NCBI GenBank assembly: GCA_947502595.1
Contig: CANNAM010000004.1
Span: forward strand, 124,001 to 188,000
Reading direction: 5' to 3'
Origin: an uncultured Marinicella sp.
GTDB lineage: Bacteria > Pseudomonadota > Gammaproteobacteria > Xanthomonadales > Marinicellaceae
DNA length: 64,000 nucleotides
The notes under the pieces were generated by a model. The model worked only from the letters and a program-made list of their open reading frames with translations, did not search any database and was not told where the DNA came from. Below are positions 9,140 through 17,249 of the stretch, one piece after another. The position numbers and the translations under genes are program-made. The stretch's first letter is position 1. Every line of letters begins with the position of its first letter.

Positions 9140-10257
9140 CAAAAGTAAACAAAACACCCCTGTTTGAACCATTTGAACAGGGTGGTTTGGCTTTAAAAAA
9201 CCGCATCGTCATGGCGCCCATGACCCGCAGCTTCTCCCCTGGTAATGTACCCAGTGAAAAAACCGTGGAATATTACCAGCGACGGGCTGCCAATGCAGTT
9301 GGTTTAATCCTTACTGAGGGTACTTGTGTAGGTCATAAAGCAGCCAATGGTTACCCAAATGTGCCTTATTTCTATGGTGCTGAGGCTTTGGCCGGTTGGC
9401 AAAAAGTGGTCGATGCAGTTCATCGCGAAGGCGGTAAAATCATGCCGCAATTGTGGCATGTTGGTGGCGTCAGAATAGACTGTTTAGAACCAGATGATTC
9501 AGTGCCAGCTTACAGCCCTTCAGGCTTGTTGGCACCTCAAAAGCCCAATGGTCGGGTGATGTCACAAGCCGATATAGATGCGGTGATTGCGGCATTTGTT
9601 GCTGCTGCTGTCAACGCGCAAGAATTGGGTTTTGATGGTATAGAGCTACATGGTGCCCACGGTTATTTAATTGATCAGTTTTTTTGGGAGCAGACCAATT
9701 TAAGAACTGATAAATATGGCGGTGATCGGGTGCAACGAACCACTTTTGCAGTGGAGTTAATTGAGGCCATTCGTACACAGGTAGGACCAGACTTTCCAAT
9801 TGTATTGCGGTACTCACAATGGAAGCTACAAAATTACAATGCCAAGTTGGCTGACACGCCAGCTGAGCTTGAACAGTTCTTGTTACCATTGGTGGCTGCA
9901 GGTGTTGATATCTTTCACTGTTCGACCAGGCGTTTTTGGGAACCTGAATTTGCTGGTTCAACAATGAATTTGGCTGGTTGGACCAAAAAATTAACTGGCA
10001 AGCCGACCATTACAGTAGGCAGTGTTGGTTTGGATGGTGGTTTCGTGGATGAGTCCAAAAGGGGCATGAGTGCCCGATCAGGCACCTCAATCGAGCAATT
10101 TGAATTGATTGAACAATCATTGGCTGGTGGTGAATATGATTTGGTGGCCGTGGGTCGCTGCTTGTTGCAAGACCCAGAGTGGGTGCATAAGTTAAAAGAC
10201 AAAAACTTTGAAGCCATGCAAGCCTATAGTGCAGAAGCAATGAAAACACTGTATTGA
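9136..10257 (+). CDS. Old yellow enzyme family NADH:flavin oxidoreductase
   Basis: A 373-residue TIM-barrel flavoprotein. The N-terminal NRIVMAPMTR and the active-site region HGAHGYLIDQFF, followed by NLRTDKYGG, are classic for OYE/NemA-type ene-reductases. These use FMN and NAD(P)H to reduce the C=C bond of alpha,beta-unsaturated carbonyls or nitro compounds. The substrate is unknown. Start and upstream stop overlap by four bases, tying it to the FMN reductase. It is somewhat longer and more divergent at the C-terminus than NemA, so I do not assign that name. Confidence 0.9.
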   Translation: MTKVNKTPLFEPFEQGGLALKNRIVMAPMTRSFSPGNVPSEKTVEYYQRRAANAVGLILTEGTCVGHKAANGYPNVPYFYGAEALAGWQKVVDAVHREGGKIMPQLWHVGGVRIDCLEPDDSVPAYSPSGLLAPQKPNGRVMSQADIDAVIAAFVAAAVNAQELGFDGIELHGAHGYLIDQFFWEQTNLRTDKYGGDRVQRTTFAVELIEAIRTQVGPDFPIVLRYSQWKLQNYNAKLADTPAELEQFLLPLVAAGVDIFHCSTRRFWEPEFAGSTMNLAGWTKKLTGKPTITVGSVGLDGGFVDESKRGMSARSGTSIEQFELIEQSLAGGEYDLVAVGRCLLQDPEWVHKLKDKNFEAMQAYSAEAMKTLY

Positions 10258-10283
10258 CTTGTAATTTCTGAAACCATTAAATC

Positions 10284-10976
10284 ATGCAATCACTGAAGCA
10301 GTTAACTGATTATTTAACCACTGATTTCTTAGGCGGGCCCAAACCTTGGAAATTTGCTTGGATCATTAACTTTCAAAAAGCCGGCACCTTTTTGGTGGTG
10401 GCATGGATGATGTATGTATACCAGAATTACAGCACTGCAGCTTATGTTTATTTGGCTTTGCATGGCAGTTATGGATTGGTTTGGTTGATTAAGGACTTGA
10501 GTTTTCCCGATGCCAATTGGCAAAGAAAGATAACCATTGGGGCTGGTGTGCTGGCATTCTTTGCTGTGTTATTTTGGTATTGGGTGATTGCTTGGTTGCT
10601 CATCAGCCAAGCACAAACGCCCAATTACCCATTGGCTGATAACCTGTGGTTTGCACTGTGTATTGCGCTGTGCGTGTTGGGCTGTGTGGTCATGATTGCG
10701 GCTGACGCGCAAAAACATTACACACTTAAATACCACAAAGGACTGATTATGGATGGCGTTCATAGGTACATCAGACACCCTAATTATTTAGGTGAGGTGA
10801 TGATTTATAGTTCATTTGGCTTGTTGGCATGGCACTGGTTGGCAGCAGTGATCCTGTTGAGTGTATGGCTGATGGTATTTGTGCCTAATATGCGGGCCAA
10901 AGAACGCAGTTTATCTCGATACCCTGAATGGCAAGCTTACCGCGAACGCAGTGGTTGGCTGTTACCATTTTTGTAA
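10284..10976 (+). CDS. Integral membrane methyltransferase-like protein (ICMT / steroid-reductase C-terminal fold)
   Basis: A 230-residue membrane protein with about five hydrophobic segments. The C-terminal half carries GVHRYIRHPNYLGE followed by a hydrophobic segment and RAKERSLSRYPEW, the pattern shared by isoprenylcysteine carboxyl methyltransferases, phospholipid methyltransferases and 5-alpha-reductase-like (DUF1295) proteins. In this fold the RHPxYxG stretch binds SAM or NADPH. Whether it methylates or reduces, and on what substrate, is not visible. It follows the OYE gene by 26 bp and may be the third gene of that transcript. The stop directly abuts the convergent barrel gene. Confidence 0.75.
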   Translation: MQSLKQLTDYLTTDFLGGPKPWKFAWIINFQKAGTFLVVAWMMYVYQNYSTAAYVYLALHGSYGLVWLIKDLSFPDANWQRKITIGAGVLAFFAVLFWYWVIAWLLISQAQTPNYPLADNLWFALCIALCVLGCVVMIAADAQKHYTLKYHKGLIMDGVHRYIRHPNYLGEVMIYSSFGLLAWHWLAAVILLSVWLMVFVPNMRAKERSLSRYPEWQAYRERSGWLLPFL

Positions 10977-11558
10977 TCAGTCACCAATAGGGACTAAAAT
11001 GCCAATGGTGAACTGGCCGTCGCCAAAGCCATCCTGGCCAGGTAAATCAGAATCGTTGGTGTCTAAGCGGGCACGTGCTTCAGCCCTTATTCGCACACCG
11101 TTACCGGTGAAATACCATGAGCCACCAATTGCCAAATTGACTATCAAATCAGTCTCTTGGGATTCTGGAAATCTGGAGTCCGAATAAATGCTACCCATCC
11201 CAACCAGAAAGTAAGGTTTCCATAAAAAGTTGTGGTCGGTGTACATGAAATTAAAAGTTGCTGAATAATGTTTCAGATCAAAGTCCATAGCAAAGTCATA
11301 TTCGTCGCGCATCAGCTCGAATTCCATGGCCCAATTTTCATTGACATGCTTGCCTACACGCAAATCAATGACTTGCGCCTCATTCAAACGAAGTTGGTCA
11401 TCAGGAACCACAATGCCGATGTTGCTGTTCCAATACCAGCGGTAATCGATGCCATCGTAGATGTGCTCCAAAGTGTTGTCATCATTAGGGCTTGCAGCCA
11501 AAATTTCAGGGTTTTGTAAACACAAGATTAAGGCCAGAAGTAGGCAGTAAAATTTCAT
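10977..11558 (-). CDS. Outer-membrane beta-barrel protein (hypothetical)
   Basis: A signal peptide (hydrophobic LLLALILCL, cleavage probably after ILAA) precedes about 170 residues of alternating amphipathic strands with many aromatic and glycine residues, typical of a small eight-strand barrel. Size and pattern resemble OmpW/OmpA-type or acyloxyacyl hydrolase-like barrels, but no diagnostic motif is present. The last residues (LVPIGD) lack the usual terminal aromatic, which is a caution. The stop directly abuts the stop of the convergent membrane methyltransferase gene with no spacer. Confidence 0.65.
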   Translation of the reverse strand: MKFYCLLLALILCLQNPEILAASPNDDNTLEHIYDGIDYRWYWNSNIGIVVPDDQLRLNEAQVIDLRVGKHVNENWAMEFELMRDEYDFAMDFDLKHYSATFNFMYTDHNFLWKPYFLVGMGSIYSDSRFPESQETDLIVNLAIGGSWYFTGNGVRIRAEARARLDTNDSDLPGQDGFGDGQFTIGILVPIGD

Positions 11559-11574
11559 TGCGCTATTCTACCAC

Positions 11575-11618
11575 GTCAGTAAATGGATAAAACGATATGA
11601 GTAATGACATTTACTGAC
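11575..11618. repeat. Perfect 11-bp inverted repeat with 22-nt spacer
   Basis: GTCAGTAAATG at 11575-11585 is exactly mirrored by CATTTACTGAC at 11608-11618. Arm centres are 33 bp apart, about three helical turns. It lies 17 bp upstream of the barrel gene start, where a repressor or activator could control it. It could also fold as an RNA hairpin. Confidence 0.6.
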
Positions 11619-11803
11619 AGCGAAAATAATTTAATTGTAAACATATGTAAATAAAACGATTAAAAACTTGCATTTTTGAACTTAATTATAAATATCAACA
11701 ATCCTTCTTGATTTTGCCTATGCCCTTGTGTAGTATCTTTATTCTAGATGAACTAGTGGGTGTTAAGAATACTAATTAAAGGGGCACACAGATCATTTTG
11801 GCC

Positions 11804-11826
11804 ATACAAAATTCAATATTTTGTAT
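11804..11826. repeat. 9-bp inverted repeat upstream of the subtilase
   Basis: ATACAAAAT (11804-11812) and ATTTTGTAT (11818-11826) flank a 5-nt spacer, 34 bp before the subtilase start codon. It has the form of a dimeric regulator operator or a 5' UTR hairpin. The low GC content lowers its significance. Confidence 0.4.
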
Positions 11827-11860
11827 TCGTAAATTTCATAAAAAGTAGGAGAGACAATTC

Positions 11861-14800
11861 ATGTCCAAATCAAAATTCAATCCTTTGATTACCGCTACTG
11901 TGATGTCGGCTGTTTATTTAGCCGGTGTATCCAACGTTTCGAACGCAGTTGTTCTGGACGGAGCGGAATCTAGCAGAACGCTGTCTTTGGCGGCAAATGC
12001 AGGTAATGCAAATGCAAGTTTATTACCGGCATTAAACGCTGAAGGTCACAGAAGGTATATAATTCAATTGCACGGGGCTGCAGTGGCTCGCTACGATGGA
12101 GTTGGTGAACTTGCTGCCATTCCTAGAAGAGCTGACAATAAAATAGAGGTTAATTCACCTGCTGTTCAAAGTTATGTCAGTTATTTAGAACAACAACAAC
12201 AGAATTTTATCCAATCAGTTTCAAGTACACTTAACCGCAATGTTGTGCAAAGGTTCAGCTATCAATACGCCCTCAATGGCGTGGTGTTAGAACTGACGGC
12301 TGAAGAAGCAAGTACTTTAGGTAATTTGCCAGAAGTAAAAAGTGTTTCAGCAGACATGGCTTACGAACTTGATACAGATGCTGGTCCTCAATTGATTGGT
12401 GCTGATAATGTTTGGACAGGCACAGCGCCTGCCACAGGCACTGGATTTGGTGAAGGTGTAGTGATTGGTATTTTAGATACTGGTGCGAATTTTGATCATC
12501 CTTCATTTGCAGCTGTTGGTGGTGACGCTTATGCACACACCAATCCACTGGGTGCAGGTAATTATCTAGGGGTATGTGATCCTAGTAATACTGAACAATA
12601 TATAGCTGACTATACATGTAATGATAAAATCATAGGTGGCTATGACTTTATTAATGACATCACACCACCAAGTGGTTTCGATATCCCTGGTCCTGAAGAT
12701 GAAAATGGCCATGGAACCCATACCGCATCTACTGCTGGCGGTAATGTGGTATTGGATGCAGAAATTAATGGCATCACTAATATTGCTGTAAGTGGTGTTG
12801 CGCCGCATGCCAATATCATTCCATTTGACGTTTGTTACAATCCAGACCCAGCTGAGGGTGGTGGTTGTTTTGGTTCAGCTACGGTGGCTTCAATCGACCA
12901 AATATTGGCCGATGGCGTTGTTGATGTGGTTAACTACTCCATCAGTGGCGGTACCAACCCTTGGGGTGGTTTTGTAGAACAGGCGTTTTTAAGTGCCACT
13001 GATTCAGGTGTTTTTGTTTCTGCATCGGCAGGTAACTCCGGCCCAGGGCCAGGCACTTTAGGTCATTTAGAGCCGTGGACTGCAAGTGTTGGTGCTTCTA
13101 CTCATAACCGCAGATTTTCAAATGATTTGACAGTAACTGCACCGACTCCAGTTCCTGCTGAATTGGTTGGTGCTTTAGCAATTCAAGGCACAGGTCCAGT
13201 GATGGTTGCAGATATGGTAGGTACCATGGAATATGCAGGCAATATTGACGGTGGTGCCAATGTAACCGCTTGTACGGCTTTTACTGATCCGTTGACTGGC
13301 TTAATTGCGGTTATTTCTCGAGGTGGTTGTGCATTTGCAGATAAAGTGAACAATGCAGTGGCTGCTGGTGCTGTTGGGGTAGTTGTGCATAACAATGTAC
13401 CTGGCGACCCTATTATCATGGGTGGTTTAGATACAACTACTGTGCCTGCTGTGATGGTCAGTTTAGATATTGGTTTGGCTCTAGATGCATTCATCGATGC
13501 CAATCCAGGTGTTGCTGAAGTTTCTGTTGCCGGTCAAACTTCAACCAATCTGAATGGTCAGGCTGATTCAATGGCTGCCTTCAGTTCTCGTGGTCCAAGT
13601 CCTTTTGAATACAACAAACCTGATGTCACAGGTCCAGGTGTTAGTATTTTAGCTGGATTTGCAGACTCTGATACGGGTACTGGTACACTGCCAGAATATG
13701 GAGTTATTTCAGGAACTTCAATGTCATCACCGCACAATGCGGGTGCTGCCGCATTGTTGAAAGAAATACAACCCAGCTGGACCGTGCCAGAAATCAAATC
13801 TGCTTTAATGATGACCGCTAAAACAGCTGGTGTAACCAAAGAAGATGGTTTAACTCCTGCTGATCCATTTGATCGCGGTGCTGGTCGAATTCAAGTTGAT
13901 GTTGCTTCTTCTGCTGGTTTGGTTTTGAATGAAACAGCATTCCGCTTTTTATTGGCTGATCCTGCAAACGGTGGTGATCCTAAGACATTGAATGTAGCCA
14001 GTTATAAAAACAACAGTTGTGTTGGTACATGTTCTTTCCAAAGAAAATTCACCAGTGTTGCTGCAACACCGATTAATTACACTGCCAGTTTGGTAGGCAT
14101 GACAGGAACGGTTAACCCGGCTACTTTTACGGCCAACCCAGGTCAAACTGTAACCTTGAATGTTGAAATTGATGGTGCAGCGTTACCAGCTGGAGCTACC
14201 AGCTTTGGAGAGCTGATGATTACAGAGCAGGCCACAGTTGTTTCTAACACTGTCCCATTTACTTCTGTACCAGCTGATCCCAATATCCCTGATGATAATT
14301 ATGATGGTAGTTTAGGCTCAATGCTATGTGAAACCATCAATGTAACTGGCATCAATGCCGATGTATTCAGTGCTTCATTGGATATGTCTATGAGTCATAC
14401 TTGGACTGGTGATGTTACCATTAAATTACAGAACCCCAATGGTGATGTACTGGGCGTGATGAGTCGTCCAGGATTGGCAGAACCTGCTGATGATGGTTCG
14501 GATTGTTGTGGCAGTAGTGAAGCGCTGGTAGTTAGCGCGCCAGTGAGTTTTTTCGATGGCGCAGCAACTTCAGCAGAAGACATGGGATCGTTTGGTGACG
14601 ACATTTGTGCTGTTGATGGCATTTGTGAGTATGCCCCTTTCCCTGATTCAGTTGCTAACCCACCTGCAACTTTTGCAGACTTGGGAGTAGGTTCTGCCAA
14701 TGGTGATTGGAATGTTTGTGTCGGTGATTCTGGTAATGGTGACACAGGTACTTTAGAAAGTGTTACTTTGAATGTGCTGGAATTTGCTACTACTGTGCCT

Positions 14801-15814
14801 AATTTGCATTTGCCATTGGTCGTGGTTGGCTTTCCAGAGCAGCCTGATATTGATGTGAATCCACTTTCTTTAGCGGCAACTTTAGATGCAGATATGACTA
14901 CTGATTTGAACTTAAATATCAGTAATTCACCAGTAGCTGGTGCTGATTTGAACTGGATGTTTGGTACAGGTTCGTTCAGCTTGGTGTATGCAGAGCAAGT
15001 TGATGCAACAGGAACTATTACCAATGGTATTGTGAGTGGGTTTTTCTTACAAGACAATGGTGGAGCTGGTTCTGGCGCCTACAGTGCTGATGATTTTGTG
15101 CTTTCACAAGATTCATCAATCGAAACCATGTACTTTGAAGGGTTTGCCAATAGTGCGACATTGTCCACATCAGCGACATCTATTCAGTTACAGGTCTTTG
15201 CTGATAATGCAGGTGTACCAGATGGTCACCCTGAAGACGGTCTAAATTCGGCTTTATTCGCTTTGGATATTCCAGTAGCAGATCCTAGCTTAGACTTAAC
15301 TGACAATAACATCAGTATTGATGTATCAGCTGCCAACGGTGGTATGCCCTTAGATTTACCTGCGGGAACTTATTGGGTATCGGTATTCCCTACGCAGAAC
15401 ATGACAGCTGGTGATGGTACAAGGTGGAATTGGTATGCATCTGGTCCTGATGTTGCTGGTGCTGCTGCTCAGTTGATTTCACCAATTTCATTTGGTGTCG
15501 CAGATTGGACAGGTATTCCAGGGTTAACAGCTGAGCCAAATTTTGAGCAATTGGCTTACAACATCGCAGGTTCAAGTGTTTGTGGTGCGCCATGGATTAC
15601 AACATCAGTTGCAAACGGTGTTATAGCACCTGGTCTAGATACTGATGTGACAGTCACATTAGACTCTACTGGTATGACACCAGGTGTTTACACCGCTACT
15701 TTGTGTGTTGACAGTGATGATCCTGATGAAGCTCAAGTTTTGGTTCCTGTAACCATGACTGTCGATGGTCCATCTGACCTTATCTTTAAAGACGGTTTTG
15801 AGGGAACTCCTTAA
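11861..15814 (+). CDS. Secreted subtilisin-like serine protease (S8) with PA and P domains
   Basis: A 1317-residue preproprotein with an N-terminal signal peptide and an inhibitor-I9 propeptide (about 64-170). The S8 catalytic domain has Asp206 in GILDTGAN, His284 in NGHGTHTAS, the oxyanion Asn392 in SAGNSGPG and Ser620 in GTSMSSPH. A protease-associated (PA) insert spans about 445-560, with ISRGGCAFADKVNNA. Beyond it lie Ig-like regions and a proprotein-convertase P-type domain (about 790-970). The protein ends in DLIFKDGFEGTP, like the short C-terminal tail of many secreted proteins in Lysobacterales relatives. It is probably an extracellular peptidase for polymer degradation and a possible client of the type II system at 39.8-50.3 kb. 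A terminator follows. Confidence 0.95.
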   Translation: MSKSKFNPLITATVMSAVYLAGVSNVSNAVVLDGAESSRTLSLAANAGNANASLLPALNAEGHRRYIIQLHGAAVARYDGVGELAAIPRRADNKIEVNSPAVQSYVSYLEQQQQNFIQSVSSTLNRNVVQRFSYQYALNGVVLELTAEEASTLGNLPEVKSVSADMAYELDTDAGPQLIGADNVWTGTAPATGTGFGEGVVIGILDTGANFDHPSFAAVGGDAYAHTNPLGAGNYLGVCDPSNTEQYIADYTCNDKIIGGYDFINDITPPSGFDIPGPEDENGHGTHTASTAGGNVVLDAEINGITNIAVSGVAPHANIIPFDVCYNPDPAEGGGCFGSATVASIDQILADGVVDVVNYSISGGTNPWGGFVEQAFLSATDSGVFVSASAGNSGPGPGTLGHLEPWTASVGASTHNRRFSNDLTVTAPTPVPAELVGALAIQGTGPVMVADMVGTMEYAGNIDGGANVTACTAFTDPLTGLIAVISRGGCAFADKVNNAVAAGAVGVVVHNNVPGDPIIMGGLDTTTVPAVMVSLDIGLALDAFIDANPGVAEVSVAGQTSTNLNGQADSMAAFSSRGPSPFEYNKPDVTGPGVSILAGFADSDTGTGTLPEYGVISGTSMSSPHNAGAAALLKEIQPSWTVPEIKSALMMTAKTAGVTKEDGLTPADPFDRGAGRIQVDVASSAGLVLNETAFRFLLADPANGGDPKTLNVASYKNNSCVGTCSFQRKFTSVAATPINYTASLVGMTGTVNPATFTANPGQTVTLNVEIDGAALPAGATSFGELMITEQATVVSNTVPFTSVPADPNIPDDNYDGSLGSMLCETINVTGINADVFSASLDMSMSHTWTGDVTIKLQNPNGDVLGVMSRPGLAEPADDGSDCCGSSEALVVSAPVSFFDGAATSAEDMGSFGDDICAVDGICEYAPFPDSVANPPATFADLGVGSANGDWNVCVGDSGNGDTGTLESVTLNVLEFATTVPNLHLPLVVVGFPEQPDIDVNPLSLAATLDADMTTDLNLNISNSPVAGADLNWMFGTGSFSLVYAEQVDATGTITNGIVSGFFLQDNGGAGSGAYSADDFVLSQDSSIETMYFEGFANSATLSTSATSIQLQVFADNAGVPDGHPEDGLNSALFALDIPVADPSLDLTDNNISIDVSAANGGMPLDLPAGTYWVSVFPTQNMTAGDGTRWNWYASGPDVAGAAAQLISPISFGVADWTGIPGLTAEPNFEQLAYNIAGSSVCGAPWITTSVANGVIAPGLDTDVTVTLDSTGMTPGVYTATLCVDSDDPDEAQVLVPVTMTVDGPSDLIFKDGFEGTP

Positions 15815-15836
15815 AATTCAAGCAAAAGGTAAAATT

Positions 15837-15867
15837 AAAAGCGTGGATTTATTCCACGCTTTTTTTT
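15837..15867 (+). terminator. Intrinsic terminator of the subtilase gene
   Basis: AAAAGCGTGGA pairs with TCCACGCTTTT around a 5-nt loop and is followed directly by a run of T, 23 bp after the stop codon. This is a textbook rho-independent terminator. Confidence 0.9.
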
Positions 15868-16249
15868 GTCTTATTTTTCTTGCAGCCCTTATTAGCAAAT
15901 TTAACATAACCTGCTCATTTGGTTGTTTTGCTGACAGTGATGCTGGCTATTTTAATGAGGTATCAGTACAGCGTCACATCAATTTTTGTATTGAGCAGAT
16001 GTCAGATCAATGCTGCTTTGCGCTTATCGGCATAGAATTGTTTGGATGATCTGTGCATTGATGGTGAAAAAGGCGCATGAGTGATTTATCAGGACATAAA
16101 GCCAAGTACAGTAAGCAGTCGCACTGTGACATGCACTTGATCAAGATTAAAATAGCAGCAGCTTGTGCTGTATATTTTGATGTGTTGCAGAAGTACATGA
16201 GCACTGCTGTGCAAGCACAGGAAACGTTTACTTGTTTATGTTTGCTTGG
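15868..16249. other. Region without a convincing gene
   Basis: About 380 bp between the subtilase terminator and the end of the minus-strand MCE operon. The tracked ORFs (15765-16049 plus, 16007-16204 minus) overlap each other, start poorly and have unusual Cys-rich compositions. I see no tRNA, no clear hairpin terminator and no family resemblance. It may be a decayed gene or simple spacer. Confidence 0.5.
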
Positions 16250-16687
16250 TTAAACCAATAATGTTTTGAGTTTTTCCCAGGTGGGTCTTTTTAAAGCTGG
16301 CTTGGCAAGTAAGTCACTGAGGCTGCTGAGATTCATGATTTGTTGACTGTCAGGTAAGTTCACGTCATTAAATACCAAAGATTTTTTTGGGTGTTGGTAG
16401 GTAACTGCATGACCGTCGTAACTAATCAAAGCATAAGTACAATCGTGGTTGATGGCCTGTAACATTTTAGCCAACAGCCTGAATTGGTCTTTATCCAGTT
16501 TACCCACAGCGGAACCAGGAGACTCATCTGCTGGTTTGGTTTGTGGTAATGGCTGAGCCTGCTGTGGCGTAGCAGCAGTTTTGACTATTGGAGACGCTGC
16601 TGTATTATGGTGTGGTTTGCTGGTGCTTGGTTTGGCTTGTAATCGCAGCAAGCCTAAAGCATCTACCAATCGGTCAGTTATCATCAT
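16250..16687 (-). CDS. Hypothetical protein, weak resemblance to DNA polymerase III psi (HolD)
   Basis: The track start (16765) lies deep inside the upstream lipoprotein gene. The overlapping ATGATG at 16687 gives 145 residues and a short overlap with that gene's stop, so I prefer it. The protein has a Thr/Pro/Gln-rich linker after a short N-terminal helix (DRLVDALGLLRL). The C-terminal domain ends in LLAKPALKRPTWEKLKTLL, which recalls the HolD C-terminus (L..L..NP..R..LW..I). HolD is small and very divergent, so this is only a suggestion. No signal peptide is seen. Position at the end of the MCE operon may be incidental. Confidence 0.5.
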   Translation of the reverse strand: MMITDRLVDALGLLRLQAKPSTSKPHHNTAASPIVKTAATPQQAQPLPQTKPADESPGSAVGKLDKDQFRLLAKMLQAINHDCTYALISYDGHAVTYQHPKKSLVFNDVNLPDSQQIMNLSSLSDLLAKPALKRPTWEKLKTLLV

Positions 16688-17249
16688 TAAGTTGCTTGTG
16701 CAGCTGTTCCAAAATTGAGTCCAATGCCTGGCTGATGGCCAGAGCAAAGGCCCGGAAACCTTCACCTTGCATGTTTTCTGTTGCAGTAAATTGTTGATTA
16801 AAAATCAAATGATGATCGGCATCATATAATAAGAACTCAATGCTCACTTTGGCTTGCAGTTGATTTTTTTCAAAAGCCAATATCCTGCTGTCTAAAATTT
16901 GATGGTTGCCTTCTGTTGGTGTTTGGTAACTGACAGATTGCCAATGATTTTCTGCCCATTGTTTGAATCGATCTTGAAGCAATACTTTGGGCGATTCGAG
17001 CCAGAAGTTATGACTCAACTGCACCAATGAACCATCTGCTTGGGTTGCTACCATGGGTCTGCCACCCAATATACTTAGGGCTTTGGGACGTTTGATCACC
17101 AAGCTAATGGGCTTGAGTTCGCTGTGGTTAATTGTTTGGGCTGTGGCAGTTAACCTGAAATGCTTTCTGGTTTGAGACTTTTTTATGCCACATGCACTGC
17201 ACAGTAACACAAATATTAACATCATAGCCGTGGTATTGATTGTTTTCAT
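16674..17249 (-). CDS. ABC-type transport auxiliary lipoprotein of the MCE system (PqiC-like)
   Basis: A 191-residue lipoprotein with lipobox LCSAC (Cys20). The mature part fits the ABC-type transport auxiliary lipoprotein family (PqiC/DUF330 type), which works with MCE proteins at the outer-membrane side of lipid transport. It starts four bases before the mlaD-like stop, so it is coupled to it. The residue after the lipid-modified cysteine is Gly, consistent with sorting to the outer membrane. There is no MlaC or MlaA in the operon, so this protein may be the outer-membrane partner. Confidence 0.78.
   Translation of the reverse strand: MKTINTTAMMLIFVLLCSACGIKKSQTRKHFRLTATAQTINHSELKPISLVIKRPKALSILGGRPMVATQADGSLVQLSHNFWLESPKVLLQDRFKQWAENHWQSVSYQTPTEGNHQILDSRILAFEKNQLQAKVSIEFLLYDADHHLIFNQQFTATENMQGEGFRAFALAISQALDSILEQLHKQLNDDN

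Larger units (their letters stand above)
11559..11860. other. 302-bp AT-rich intergenic region, divergent control region
   Basis: This gap separates the divergent barrel gene and subtilase gene. It contains two inverted repeats, listed separately, and a good ribosome binding site (GTAGGAGAG) before the subtilase. I see no ORF of note and no tRNA-like fold. Both promoters probably lie here, but I could not place -35/-10 boxes with confidence. Confidence 0.6.

Noticed and set aside
14395-15057. 220-residue minus-strand ORF inside the subtilase gene
   Set aside because: Low-complexity Ser/Pro/Thr/Lys translation antisense to a well-supported protease; a shadow.
15765-16204. ORFs on both strands after the subtilase
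   Set aside because: They overlap the subtilase end or one another, have no ribosome binding sites and show no recognisable composition.
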